A stretch of DNA of 24,674 nucleotides. Source: JBGCED01 sp045106055 (GTDB lineage Bacteria > Pseudomonadota > Alphaproteobacteria > CBDDJK01). Under the pieces are notes generated by a model, which saw nothing but the letters and a program-made list of their open reading frames with translations, made no database searches and had not been told where the DNA came from. Shown here piece after piece: positions 14,372 to 21,868 of the stretch; positions within the stretch are counted from its first letter, which is position 1, and each line of letters opens with the position of its first letter. The position numbers and the translations under genes are program-made. Location: contig JBGCED010000047.1 of assembly GCA_045106055.1 (NCBI GenBank), positions 1-24,674 of the forward strand, read 5' to 3'.

Positions 14372-15619
14372 TTATTCAATGATTAAATCAACAATTTTGT
14401 CAAGATTTGCGGGCAGCTTACCAATGCGGCCCTTGCCTGGAAGTCCGCCCTCACCAGCATCAAGGCTTACCCCTTCGGTTTCTTTTAAAAGCGCGGTTAA
14501 CGCACCCATGAAATTATTAACAGGAACGGCACTGTTTAAGCCATTGCCCATATCATCATGCCCAGCGGCGCTATTGACACCCAAAATCGTGAAATTACCC
14601 GCATCATCCAAAAGTCCAAGCGGCGCACCTGAATCACCATTTAAAATTTCACAGCGATGACCGATTAATTGATTATCATTATAAAGTCCTGCCAATTCAC
14701 ATTGATCATCCAGTGAAATGACTTGACGGCGATCGCGTGGATAGCCTGCAATCGCCAGCGGGTTATTTTGGCGCACCAAATTACGAACCTGACGGGGATT
14801 TAAGTTTTCCCAGCCCAAATAGCCGACTGCGCGACCAATTGGCTGATCCAGCACGATCAACGCCCAATCGCTTGCTAGGTTTTTCGCGATGATGCCTTTT
14901 GTGCCATCATAATCAGGGGAAACAATAATCCGCTCTGCTTTTGCGCTTACCAAAAAGTCACCGCGTTGAAAGCCCGCAATAAAATGCACCAAGCCAGGCT
15001 TTGCCCATTTTTTAAGCTGCGTAATATAAAGACAATGCGCGGCGGTTAAGACAAGCCGCTCGCCAATTAAAGACCCCGTGCATTGAAAGCGCGTGCTATG
15101 GCTTGCCACCACATTAATTTGCCCAATCGCGCTCCATGGATAAAGATTGGCGTTCACTACTTCCCTGTGCAGGGTTGATCCGTCAATAAAACCGCTAAGC
15201 TGCGTATTTGGGCTGATAATGCCATTTCGCTGGGTGTTTGGGCGTTTGATGTTTGGCGCAATATTGGGGGCGTTCACATAGGGGCTGGAGGAGAAATAAG
15301 TATCAAGCCGCAATGCTTTATCCAGCTGCTGCACATCGTGCCACGCATTCACCGACTGCCTTCCCAAATTTGCTTCCAGCCACTGACCTTGATGAACATA
15401 TTGCGGCAGCAGCACCATATTATCTGCTTGTGCATAGGGCATCATCATCAGATATGCACCAACCAAAGCTGCGCTTTTGAACGCACCAATAAAAGTTGCG
15501 CCTTTGGACGCGCCAATAAAAGCTACGCTTTTGGACGCGCCAGCAAATCTAGCATATTTGGCTGTGAAAGCCGAGGCAATTTGCCTTAAATTATTTGATG
15601 TAGATTCTATTTTTTTCAT
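14372..15619 (-). CDS. Secreted trypsin-like serine protease with repeat-built signal region
   Basis: This is an exported chymotrypsin-fold (S1) serine endopeptidase. I choose the ATG at 15619 (415 aa, MKKIESTSNN), with AAGGTG 7 nt upstream and a promoter just beyond; an in-frame start 13 codons earlier is unlikely. The catalytic triad is His195 (LTAAHC), Asp251 (ASDWALIVLD) and Ser330 (NGDSGAPL), with cysteine pairs near the His and Ser placed for disulfides. The N-terminus is unusual: about 65 residues precede a likely signal peptidase site (PYAQA/D), and residues 25-56 are 9-residue repeats FAGASKSVA, FIGASKGAT and FIGAFKSAA. A glycine-rich tail (GEGGLPGKGRIGKLP) and IVDLIIE end the protein. 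The target is unknown. It looks monocistronic and may be controlled by the operators upstream. Confidence 0.88.
   Translation of the reverse strand: MKKIESTSNNLRQIASAFTAKYARFAGASKSVAFIGASKGATFIGAFKSAALVGAYLMMMPYAQADNMVLLPQYVHQGQWLEANLGRQSVNAWHDVQQLDKALRLDTYFSSSPYVNAPNIAPNIKRPNTQRNGIISPNTQLSGFIDGSTLHREVVNANLYPWSAIGQINVVASHSTRFQCTGSLIGERLVLTAAHCLYITQLKKWAKPGLVHFIAGFQRGDFLVSAKAERIIVSPDYDGTKGIIAKNLASDWALIVLDQPIGRAVGYLGWENLNPRQVRNLVRQNNPLAIAGYPRDRRQVISLDDQCELAGLYNDNQLIGHRCEILNGDSGAPLGLLDDAGNFTILGVNSAAGHDDMGNGLNSAVPVNNFMGALTALLKETEGVSLDAGEGGLPGKGRIGKLPANLDKIVDLIIE
15456..15563. repeat. 27-bp tandem repeat inside the protease signal region
   Basis: Three close copies of a 27-bp unit run from 15456, 15483 and 15510, each beginning GCRCCAAYMAAAG and ending CTTTTGRAC or CTTTGGAC. 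A fourth, degraded copy lies at 15537-15563. The unit is a multiple of three, so copy changes keep the reading frame and add or remove 9 residues (consensus F-I-G-A-x-K-x-A-x) at the front of the signal peptide. Confidence 0.85.
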
Positions 15620-15640
15620 CTTACAACACCTTAGCCTGAT

Positions 15641-15669
15641 TTTATAGCATTTCCACAAAATATAAGCAA
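15641..15669 (-). promoter_or_regulatory. Promoter of the protease gene
   Basis: On the minus strand TTGCTT (complement of 15664-15669) and TATAAA (complement of 15641-15646) are separated by exactly 17 bp. Transcription would start near 15634, giving a leader of about 15 nt that contains the AAGGTG ribosome site. This is the best sigma-70-like match in the region. Confidence 0.6.
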
Positions 15670-15681
15670 AGCATTTTGTGG
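15653..15681. promoter_or_regulatory. Inverted repeat over the protease -35 region (candidate operator)
   Basis: Perfect 9-bp arms CCACAAAAT (15653-15661) and ATTTTGTGG (15673-15681) flank an 11-bp centre that holds the -35 box TTGCTT of the protease promoter, so a dimer bound here would block RNA polymerase. It could also fold as a hairpin, but it lies upstream of the predicted start site and so would not be transcribed from this promoter. Confidence 0.55.
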
Positions 15682-15809
15682 TGAAAACACATTAAAAACA
15701 AATGATTAGAGGATTTCATTAAACTTTATTAAAGCAAACTCGCTTCAAAGTTTAAGACGAAAAATCATCTTCTTATGGTTTTACTATAAGATCGCGCTAT
15801 GGGTTTTTA

Positions 15810-15908
15810 TGTGCAAAATATCACACCCATCATAAATATGTGAATGGCATTGTGCTTGCTGTCACAGCCGATGTGCGCCCTGTCACAGCGGATGTGCGCT
15901 GGGTCACA
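15810..15908. promoter_or_regulatory. Array of four CRP/FNR-like sites (TGTGC-N6-TCACA)
   Basis: Four 16-bp sequences share the frame TGTGC-N6-TCACA: TGTGCAAAATATCACA (15810-15825), TGTGCTTGCTGTCACA (15851-15866), TGTGCGCCCTGTCACA (15872-15887) and TGTGCGCTGGGTCACA (15893-15908). Their start-to-start steps are 41, 21 and 21 bp, about four and two helical turns, so they lie on nearly the same face of the DNA. The enterobacterial CRP consensus is TGTGA-N6-TCACA, one base different in the left half. The last two units also form a 21-bp direct repeat. They occupy the upstream half of the otherwise empty 300-bp interval between the MetF-like gene and the protease gene. Confidence 0.6.
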
Positions 15909-15919
15909 TCAAAATCGGA

Positions 15920-16831
15920 TTAGCTTTTGATGTTAAAGCCTTGGTTTTGCGCAAGGTCAAAATTGCCTGCTTGCACTTGGTGCATCCAATCAAGCGATTT
16001 TTGCAGGCTGCCAAGTGGGTATAAATGGCAATTACGAATGCCGCAATCAGGATCATTATGTTGATAATAAGCAAGCTCTCTTGTCAGCTTATCAGGCGCA
16101 TTAATCATTAATAGCTTGGTTATATTCCCTGCTTGGCGGGTAAGAACGCGCATCGATGATCCAATGCCGCACGCTTGCGCATGCTTGATCAAGGTTTTTA
16201 AGGTTGCAAGCCCTGGAAGCCCAATATGAATGGGTAAGCGATTGCCCGCTTGTGCTTGAATATGCTTATCCCATGCAATGATTGGCTTTGCTTCAAAACA
16301 AAATTGTGTAATCAGATAAAAATTCATCGGTGAAGCATCGGCATAGGCGTTTTTATCTTTCAGCGCATGAATAAGCAATTCTTCTGGAATGTCGGGGGAT
16401 CCTTCTGGGTGACCCGCAAGCCCAATATCTGTAAATCCATAATGTTCCAACAGCCCAAGCTTCAAAATATCCATACTGGAGTGATAAATGCCAAGCGGTT
16501 GATCCACGCCGCCTGCAATCAGTAAAGCGCGCTTAACATCAATTGCCGCCAAAGCTTGCAGCAACCCAGTCAACATGGCTTCATCCACTATCGAGCGCGC
16601 GGCAATATGCGGAATGGGCGTATAGCCCGCAAGCTTTAACCGTTTGACACATTCAAGCGTATCCTCAAGCCTGCTGCCAGGCAGAAAGGTCACATAAACG
16701 GGCTGCGCAGGTTTAAATAGGGCTGAAATATCCTCTATTTTTTTTAAGGTATTTGGCGTGACCTCCGCACTGCAATTTGCCATAAAATTCATAATGGTTT
16801 GGGTTTCATCAAGGCTATTGATTATGGTCAT
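15920..16831 (-). CDS. MetF-like methylenetetrahydrofolate reductase of the corrinoid C1 module
   Basis: This is a TIM-barrel flavoprotein related to methylenetetrahydrofolate reductase, interconverting methyl- and methylene-tetrahydrofolate. I start it at the ATG at 16831 (303 aa, MTIINSLDETQ). This gives a near-normal family length and leaves 37 bp after the RACo-like stop; the longer frame overlaps that gene by 47 bp in a region constrained by the other reading frame. Conserved features are CSAEVTPNTLKKIED, with Glu23 at the catalytic position, GYTPIPHIAAR, ALLIAGGVDQPLG, LAGHPEGSPDI, ITQFCFEAKPIIAW and LPIHIGLPGLA. The protein is the divergent type found beside pterin methyltransferases and activators. 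It would carry corrinoid-derived methyl groups from methyl-THF into oxidation or into the THF pool. A start at 16792 is also possible. Confidence 0.85.
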   Translation of the reverse strand: MTIINSLDETQTIMNFMANCSAEVTPNTLKKIEDISALFKPAQPVYVTFLPGSRLEDTLECVKRLKLAGYTPIPHIAARSIVDEAMLTGLLQALAAIDVKRALLIAGGVDQPLGIYHSSMDILKLGLLEHYGFTDIGLAGHPEGSPDIPEELLIHALKDKNAYADASPMNFYLITQFCFEAKPIIAWDKHIQAQAGNRLPIHIGLPGLATLKTLIKHAQACGIGSSMRVLTRQAGNITKLLMINAPDKLTRELAYYQHNDPDCGIRNCHLYPLGSLQKSLDWMHQVQAGNFDLAQNQGFNIKS

Positions 16832-16868
16832 GGCTTTGCTCAATAAAATAGGTTGGGGGGAAGATATA

Positions 16869-18974
16869 TTATGGTTTACGGCGTCTGCTTGCTCTGCGCC
16901 CGCCCTCGGCTTCATTCATCTTGGGTTCTAACGCAGGGTCTGGCAGCGCAACATATTGACTTAGAAATTCAGATTTCGCGGTTTTATGAGGGAACGCCAT
17001 CGCTTCCACAAAATGCTGCTGGAATGCTGGCTCTATCGCGGTTTCAATCTTTTCAATATTGCGGATGGTCTTGGTTAATCTGGCGCGCGCTTTGCGGTCA
17101 AGCAAAGCGATTCTTGCCCCCGTGCCAGCGGCATTCCCCACAGGATGGATATTTTCAAGCGCGCAATCGGGAATAAGCCCAAGCACCAACGCATAAAGCG
17201 GGGAAATATGGCTGCCAAATGCGCCAGCAAGCACAATCCGATCTGGATATTGCCCAAGCTTATCAATTAAAAGCTGCGTTCCCGCATAAAGCGCAGCCTT
17301 TGCCAGCTGGATCGCGCGAATATCGGCTTGCAAAATTGATATTTCATTATGATCATCATTTGCTGGCAGCACCACATATTTATAAGTGCGCCCATCCTTT
17401 TGAATGCGCGGCGTGCGCGCAGCAAGTGCGCCATTAATCACCCCATCATGGGTTAAAATGCCCGCCAAAAACATTTCCGCAATAATTTCAATAATGCCAG
17501 AACCACAAATGCCCGTCACGCCATGTTCTTGTGCAACTTTATCAAAATCCGCTTGATCCGACCAAAGATCGCTGCCAATCACACTATAGCGCGGTTCAAG
17601 CGTATCTGCATCGATTCTAATGCGCTCTATGGCGCCGCTGGCAGCGCGTTGACCGCAGCTTATCTGCGCCCCTTCAAGCGCGGGACCCGTTGGGCTTGAA
17701 CAGGCAAGCAGCCGATCCTTGTTGCCCAGCACAATTTCAGCATTTGTGCCAACATCAATGATCAGGCTGATATCGCTTCTGCTGTTGGGGGATTCCGACA
17801 GAATAACCGATGCGGTATCCGCGCCCACATGCCCCGCAACACAAGGCAAAAAGTAAGCCCGCGCCCCAGGATTGGTATAGCCATTAAGCCCAATTTCGCT
17901 TGCCCAAATCATAACAGGCTGGTTGGTTGCAAGTGCAAACGGCGCCCAGCCCAGCTCACGCGGATCAACCCCCAGCATTAAATGATGCATGATCGGGTTT
18001 CCGACCAACACCAATTCCATGATCTGATCAAAGGGAACATCCGATTGCTCGGCGGCTTCATGGATTAAATCGCTTAAATGTTCTTGGACAATTCTGGTTA
18101 ATTCTTCTGCGCCATTTTCATTCATCATCACATAGGAAACGCGGCTCATCAAATCTTCGCCAAAGCGGATTTGGGGATTCATCGCGCCCGATGAATTGAC
18201 GACTTTTCCAGAACGCAAATGGGTAAGATGCGCCGACATGGTGGTGGATCCAATATCAATTGCCAGCCCGTAAATATCTTCTTGTAAGCCTGGCCATATT
18301 GCAACAATTTCATTGCGATTATGAAGCGCAACCGTTACTTTCCATTCACCTGTACGCAAAGTGGTTTGTAATTGGCGCAGCAAGCTAAGCGGGCAGCGCA
18401 CATCACGAATGCCCCATTGAATTTGCAATGCTTGATTTAACCGCTCCAAATCGCCCGCAGGGATATGCATATCGGGCTGTTCCACGGTGATATAATGCAG
18501 GGTAATGACAGGGTCAATTCTGATGGTGCGCTCTTCTGCGCCTTTTCGGATAATTTGGCGATGGACTTGCGATTCCTTGGGAACATCAATGACCAAATCG
18601 CCCATTGCACGGCACTGACAGCCAAGTCTGCGCGTGTCTTTCATGCTTTTCTTTGACTTATAAAAAGCCTCAACATCATTAAATTCGGTTAAATTATCAT
18701 TTAATGATTTAATGTTATGTTTGGGAAAATCGCCAAAGCTGGGCGTGATTTGGCAGCGCCCACAAATGCCGCGCCCGCCGCATAAGGAATCAAGGTCAAC
18801 CCCAAGCCGTCTTGCTGCGGTTAACACAGGGGTGCCAACAGGGAATAATCCGCGCTTGCCAGAGGGCGTAAAAACCAGCTGCGCCATCTGGTTGATGGTG
18901 CTTGGCGCAAGCGCATTTGATGGCTGCAAATCTGGTAATAGCGGATCGGTTGGCGGGTGATCGGGGGCGTTCAT
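16869..18974 (-). CDS. RACo-like ferredoxin/ASKHA reductive activator of corrinoid proteins
   Basis: This 701-aa protein is expected to re-reduce inactive cob(II)alamin on a corrinoid protein to the active cob(I) state, using ATP and an electron from its iron-sulfur cluster. An N-terminal plant-type 2Fe-2S domain (about 30-140) has Cys65, Cys71 and Cys74 (LCGGRGICGRC) and a fourth ligand at Cys119 or Cys121 (RRLGCQC). A middle linker is followed by the ASKHA ATPase region (about 235-650): GLAIDIGSTTMSAHL, LVLVGNPIMHHL, SLIIDVGTNAEIVLGN, GVTGICGSGIIEIIAE and IVLAGAFGSHI. The tail is strongly basic (GGRRASRRRKP). The start has GGAT 6 nt upstream and lies 34 bp after the methyltransferase stop, so the genes form an operon. 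Its partner corrinoid protein is not in the window. Confidence 0.9.
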   Translation of the reverse strand: MNAPDHPPTDPLLPDLQPSNALAPSTINQMAQLVFTPSGKRGLFPVGTPVLTAARRLGVDLDSLCGGRGICGRCQITPSFGDFPKHNIKSLNDNLTEFNDVEAFYKSKKSMKDTRRLGCQCRAMGDLVIDVPKESQVHRQIIRKGAEERTIRIDPVITLHYITVEQPDMHIPAGDLERLNQALQIQWGIRDVRCPLSLLRQLQTTLRTGEWKVTVALHNRNEIVAIWPGLQEDIYGLAIDIGSTTMSAHLTHLRSGKVVNSSGAMNPQIRFGEDLMSRVSYVMMNENGAEELTRIVQEHLSDLIHEAAEQSDVPFDQIMELVLVGNPIMHHLMLGVDPRELGWAPFALATNQPVMIWASEIGLNGYTNPGARAYFLPCVAGHVGADTASVILSESPNSRSDISLIIDVGTNAEIVLGNKDRLLACSSPTGPALEGAQISCGQRAASGAIERIRIDADTLEPRYSVIGSDLWSDQADFDKVAQEHGVTGICGSGIIEIIAEMFLAGILTHDGVINGALAARTPRIQKDGRTYKYVVLPANDDHNEISILQADIRAIQLAKAALYAGTQLLIDKLGQYPDRIVLAGAFGSHISPLYALVLGLIPDCALENIHPVGNAAGTGARIALLDRKARARLTKTIRNIEKIETAIEPAFQQHFVEAMAFPHKTAKSEFLSQYVALPDPALEPKMNEAEGGRRASRRRKP

Positions 18975-19008
18975 TATTTATCCATGCCAAATTTATCGAT
19001 GCCAAAAT

Positions 19009-19923
19009 CTATGCTGCTGGACGGCGGCGGCGTTCACCGCGTGCGCCCCTTGCGCCGCGCGGTTCTGATCCTTCTGGGGTCGGCTCACGAAAGCGTTTAA
19101 TCCATCTTGTGCAATCAGGATCATGCCCCGCAACCACATCTGCGCCCCAAATGGCATGCATTTCAGGATCATGCAGCGGGTTCATAATCGCCGAAGTCAT
19201 GCCCGCGCCCACCGCCATTGACAGGAAAGACGCATTTAACGCATGGCGATTTGGCAGCCCAAAGCTTAAATTGGATGCCCCGCAAGTCGTATTTACTTTT
19301 AATTCATTATGCAGGCGGCGAATAAGCTGAAGCACACCCACCCCCGCTTGGTTAAGCGCGCCAATCGGCATCACCAATGGATCAATCACAATATCGGATG
19401 CGGGAATGCCGTAATCCGATGCGCGATCCACGATTTTCTTTGCAATTTTAAAGCGTTCATCGGGGTCTTCGGAAATGCCTGTTTCATCATTTGAAATGCC
19501 AACCACCGCACAATTATATTTTTTAACCAAGGGCAGGATAACTTCCAGCCGTTCTTCTTCGCCCGTTACTGAATTTAATAAGGGACGCCCTTCATAGGCT
19601 TCAAGCCCTGCTTCCAAAGCGGCAACAATCGATGAATCGATGCTTAAAGGAATATCGGTCAGGCTTTGCACCAGCTTGATGGTTTTCGCCAGAATATCAG
19701 GCTCATCAGCAAGCGGAATGCCCGCATTTACATCCAGCATATGCGCGCCCGCCTTTACCTGCGCCAATGTATCGGCTTCAACCGTCGTGAAATCATATGC
19801 TTTCATTTCAGCCGCCAGTTTTTTCCTGCCTGTTGGGTTAATGCGCTCTCCGATTACAGTAAAAGGCGCATCAAGACCGATAATATGGGTTTTTGTTTTG
19901 GATTCAATAACGGTGCGGGTCAT
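19009..19923 (-). CDS. Methyltetrahydrofolate:corrinoid methyltransferase (pterin-binding domain protein)
   Basis: This 304-aa cytosolic TIM-barrel protein carries the pterin-binding domain shared with MetH, AcsE and MtgA. It moves a methyl group between a corrinoid protein and tetrahydrofolate, in demethylation pathways towards THF. Visible motifs are FTVIGERINPTGRKKL (21-36), MLDVNAGIP (62-70), PLSIDSSIV (92-100), LLNSVTGEEERLE, VVGISNDETGI and the CGASNLSFGLPNRHALN loop. The last roughly 20 residues are arginine-rich (GARGARGERRRRPAA) and lie outside the barrel. AGGAG is 12 nt before the ATG. It is the first gene of the operon with the RACo-like and MetF-like genes. The original methyl donor (for example glycine betaine, another methylamine or a methylated sulfur compound) cannot be told, because no MttB-type gene is present. 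Confidence 0.9.
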   Translation of the reverse strand: MTRTVIESKTKTHIIGLDAPFTVIGERINPTGRKKLAAEMKAYDFTTVEADTLAQVKAGAHMLDVNAGIPLADEPDILAKTIKLVQSLTDIPLSIDSSIVAALEAGLEAYEGRPLLNSVTGEEERLEVILPLVKKYNCAVVGISNDETGISEDPDERFKIAKKIVDRASDYGIPASDIVIDPLVMPIGALNQAGVGVLQLIRRLHNELKVNTTCGASNLSFGLPNRHALNASFLSMAVGAGMTSAIMNPLHDPEMHAIWGADVVAGHDPDCTRWIKRFREPTPEGSEPRGARGARGERRRRPAA

Positions 19924-19980
19924 AAAAATTAAATTCTCCTAATAAAATTAAAATATCATGCCTATTCATTAAGCCTAAAT

Positions 19981-20020
19981 CGCATGAATAAATTTTATGA
20001 ATGCGCCTAATATGGATCAA
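19981..20020 (-). promoter_or_regulatory. Putative promoter and operator of the corrinoid C1 operon
   Basis: On the minus strand TTGATC (complement of 20015-20020) and TAAAAT (complement of 19992-19997) are 17 bp apart. A 25-bp near-palindrome at 19981-20005 covers the -10 box: CGCATgaATAAA on the left and TTTATgaATGCG on the right around a central T, with 10 of 12 base pairs complementary. The leader from the predicted start to the ATG would be about 60 nt. At 108 bp the whole gap is too short for a cobalamin riboswitch, and no B12 box is seen. Confidence 0.45.
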
Positions 20021-20031
20021 AACGCGACTTG

Positions 20032-20976
20032 TCAGCGTGATTTTTTTAACAGCCGAATGATGCGCCCATCCACAATCGCAAGCCCCGTTGCAACCAGCAT
20101 AAAGCCGCCTGCTTCCAGCAGCGTGATGCGTTCGGACAGAAATAAGCTGCCCAAGATCATCGCGCTAATCGGCACAAGCATGGTCACCAGCGCGGTATTT
20201 GACCCGCCAATGCTGCTTAATAATTTAAAAAAGATCAAATAAGCAAAGCCCGTTGAAAAAATGGCAAGCAAGATCATGCTGATCATCGCATGGGGGGATA
20301 GGGCAAAATATTCTTGAAGCTGAAACAGCCCAAAGCTTGCGCCAAGCCCCAGCAGCAGAATCAAGATAAAGCTGGATGCGGTCAGCTGCAAGGCGGCTGC
20401 AATCGTTGGCTTAATGCCCATTTTACCAAAACGCCGTCCCCAAATTGCCGCAAATCCATAAGATAAAGCGGCATTTAAACAGGCAAGCATGCCAATGGTT
20501 CTATCAAATGCGAATGTCCCTAAGGCGGGCAAGAAAATCACAATAATGCCAATGAAAGCGGTGGTGATCCCCAGCATTTTTCGCAATGATATGCGATCAT
20601 CATTGGTAAAAACATGCCCCACAATCAGCGCAAAAAACGGTGTGCTGGCATTTAAAATTGCCGCAAGCGAGCTTGAAATAATGCTCTGCCCATAGCTTAA
20701 TAAGTAAAACGGCATCACATTATTCAATAATCCCATGACAAGGAAAGCAAGGATCAGCTGTTTGCTAAAGATCGGCAGCGGCGTGCGGGTTAAGGCAATA
20801 TAAACCCATAGGGTAAGCGCAGCCAAAATCACCCGCGCACTCACCAATAAAATCGGTGATAATTCCGCAACGATCACTTGAATGAAAAAGAACGATCCGC
20901 CCCATAATAAAGAAAGGGTCAATAATAACGCCCACCCCATTAATGGGATGGACGCATTTGCGCTTGCTTGGTTCAT
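20032..20976 (-). CDS. DMT-superfamily transporter (EamA domains)
   Basis: This 314-aa inner-membrane protein has two EamA repeats and about ten hydrophobic helices, as in drug/metabolite exporters such as RhaT/YdcZ-type and amino-acid or metabolite efflux proteins. Family marks are the N-terminal LLLTLSLLWGGSFFFIQV, the first repeat ending SLRKMLGITTAFIGIIVI, and the second repeat with ALSYGFAAIWGRRF, LAIFSTGFAYLIFFKLL and FLSERITLLEAGGFMLVATG. AAGG lies 7 nt before the ATG. A perfect 16-bp palindrome lies about 42 bp upstream. It sits between pdxJ and the corrinoid operon, but a functional link is only a guess. The substrate cannot be predicted. Confidence 0.92.
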   Translation of the reverse strand: MNQASANASIPLMGWALLLTLSLLWGGSFFFIQVIVAELSPILLVSARVILAALTLWVYIALTRTPLPIFSKQLILAFLVMGLLNNVMPFYLLSYGQSIISSSLAAILNASTPFFALIVGHVFTNDDRISLRKMLGITTAFIGIIVIFLPALGTFAFDRTIGMLACLNAALSYGFAAIWGRRFGKMGIKPTIAAALQLTASSFILILLLGLGASFGLFQLQEYFALSPHAMISMILLAIFSTGFAYLIFFKLLSSIGGSNTALVTMLVPISAMILGSLFLSERITLLEAGGFMLVATGLAIVDGRIIRLLKKSR

Positions 20977-21017
20977 AAGAATGCCTTTGGCGTGATGGTG
21001 AATGCAATTTATGATGA

Positions 21018-21033
21018 TATGGATATATCCATA
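21018..21033. promoter_or_regulatory. Perfect 16-bp palindrome upstream of the EamA transporter
   Basis: TATGGATATATCCATA reads the same on both strands. It lies between the pdxJ stop (21071) and the transporter start (20976), about 42 bp before the ATG. Flanking AATTTAT and ATAAATT extend partial symmetry. Its size and place fit an operator for a dimeric regulator of the transporter gene. Confidence 0.5.
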
Positions 21034-21070
21034 AATTACACCCCGTTTCTTGCGTTTTTTGAAATTTCAA

Positions 21071-21838
21071 TTAAGCAATATCGCCCAAAGCCGCTTTATA
21101 GGCGGATATGGCGCGATCAAACCCCATCCATAGAGCATCAGCCGTAAAAGCATGACCGATGGATACTTCGGCAAGCGGGGATATATGCTGTTTGAAATAT
21201 CCTAAATTTTCAAGATTTAGATCATGTCCCGCATTCACCCGCAACCCCAGCCGATCCGCCAGCTTGGCGGCGCGGGAAAATTGCGCAAGCGCGCCCTTAC
21301 ATTCGCCGCCATCATAATTCATCGCATAGGGTTCTGTGTATAATTCAACGGCATCTGCGCCAAGTGCCTTTGCGGCATCAAGCTGCGCCTGCATGATTTG
21401 CGCATCGGATTCTGCATCTAAAAACATGGATATACGAATATTGGCGGCGCGCAATTCACCCATGGCTGCCGCCAGAAACGGTGCGGGCTGTTCCAATCGC
21501 CAGCCATGATCCGATGTTTTTGCATCTGGTGCATCTGGCACAAGCGTGACCTGATCAGGCTTCACCGCCAGCACCAGCTTGATAAAATCATCGCTTGGAA
21601 AGCCTTCAATGTTAAATTCCACCCCGCGCTTAGACCAGCCTTGATCATGGATCATCGCCGCAATTCCCGCGACATCTTGGGTGCGGATATGGCGTTGATC
21701 GGGGCGGGGATGCACGGTCAGCCCATTTGCCCCCGCTTGCAAGACGCGATTGCCCGCCGCCACAGGATCAGGATAGCCAATATCGCGCTGATTGCGCAAT
21801 AATGCGATTTTGTTCAAATTGATCGATAAATTGGTCAT
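21071..21838 (-). CDS. pdxJ: Pyridoxine 5'-phosphate synthase PdxJ
   Basis: This 255-aa cytosolic TIM-barrel enzyme condenses 3-amino-2-oxopropyl phosphate with deoxyxylulose 5-phosphate to pyridoxine 5'-phosphate, the last ring-forming step of the DXP-dependent vitamin B6 route. The N-terminal active-site block is complete: LTVHPRPDQRHIR with His43, Arg45, His50 and Arg52. The catalytic base is Glu74 in GVEFNIEG, with further conserved VELYTEPYA, LRVNAGHDLNLENL and VSIGHAFTADALW. The N-terminal LSINLNKIALLRNQR matches the family. The length is normal. It starts 30 bp after the alpha/beta hydrolase stop, suggesting shared transcription. PdxA is not in the window. Confidence 0.96.
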   Translation of the reverse strand: MTNLSINLNKIALLRNQRDIGYPDPVAAGNRVLQAGANGLTVHPRPDQRHIRTQDVAGIAAMIHDQGWSKRGVEFNIEGFPSDDFIKLVLAVKPDQVTLVPDAPDAKTSDHGWRLEQPAPFLAAAMGELRAANIRISMFLDAESDAQIMQAQLDAAKALGADAVELYTEPYAMNYDGGECKGALAQFSRAAKLADRLGLRVNAGHDLNLENLGYFKQHISPLAEVSIGHAFTADALWMGFDRAISAYKAALGDIA

Positions 21839-21868
21839 TATAATGCTAATCTTTTAAACGCTAATTTT

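Noticed and set aside
15456..15908. CRISPR array from the 27-bp and 21-bp repeats
   Set aside because: The units are contiguous or nearly so, without unique spacers, and no cas gene is present. The first set is coding and the second fits protein-binding sites.
16832..16915. Extended N-terminus of the MetF-like protein overlapping the activator gene
   Set aside because: The extra residues are the shadow of the activator's arginine-rich tail and the extended length exceeds the family norm.
18902..19330. 142-aa plus-strand ORF across the activator-methyltransferase junction
   Set aside because: It is antisense to two recognised genes and has no domain or ribosome site.
19924..20031. Cobalamin riboswitch upstream of the C1 operon
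   Set aside because: The gap is only 108 bp, and no B12 box or matching stem structure is seen.
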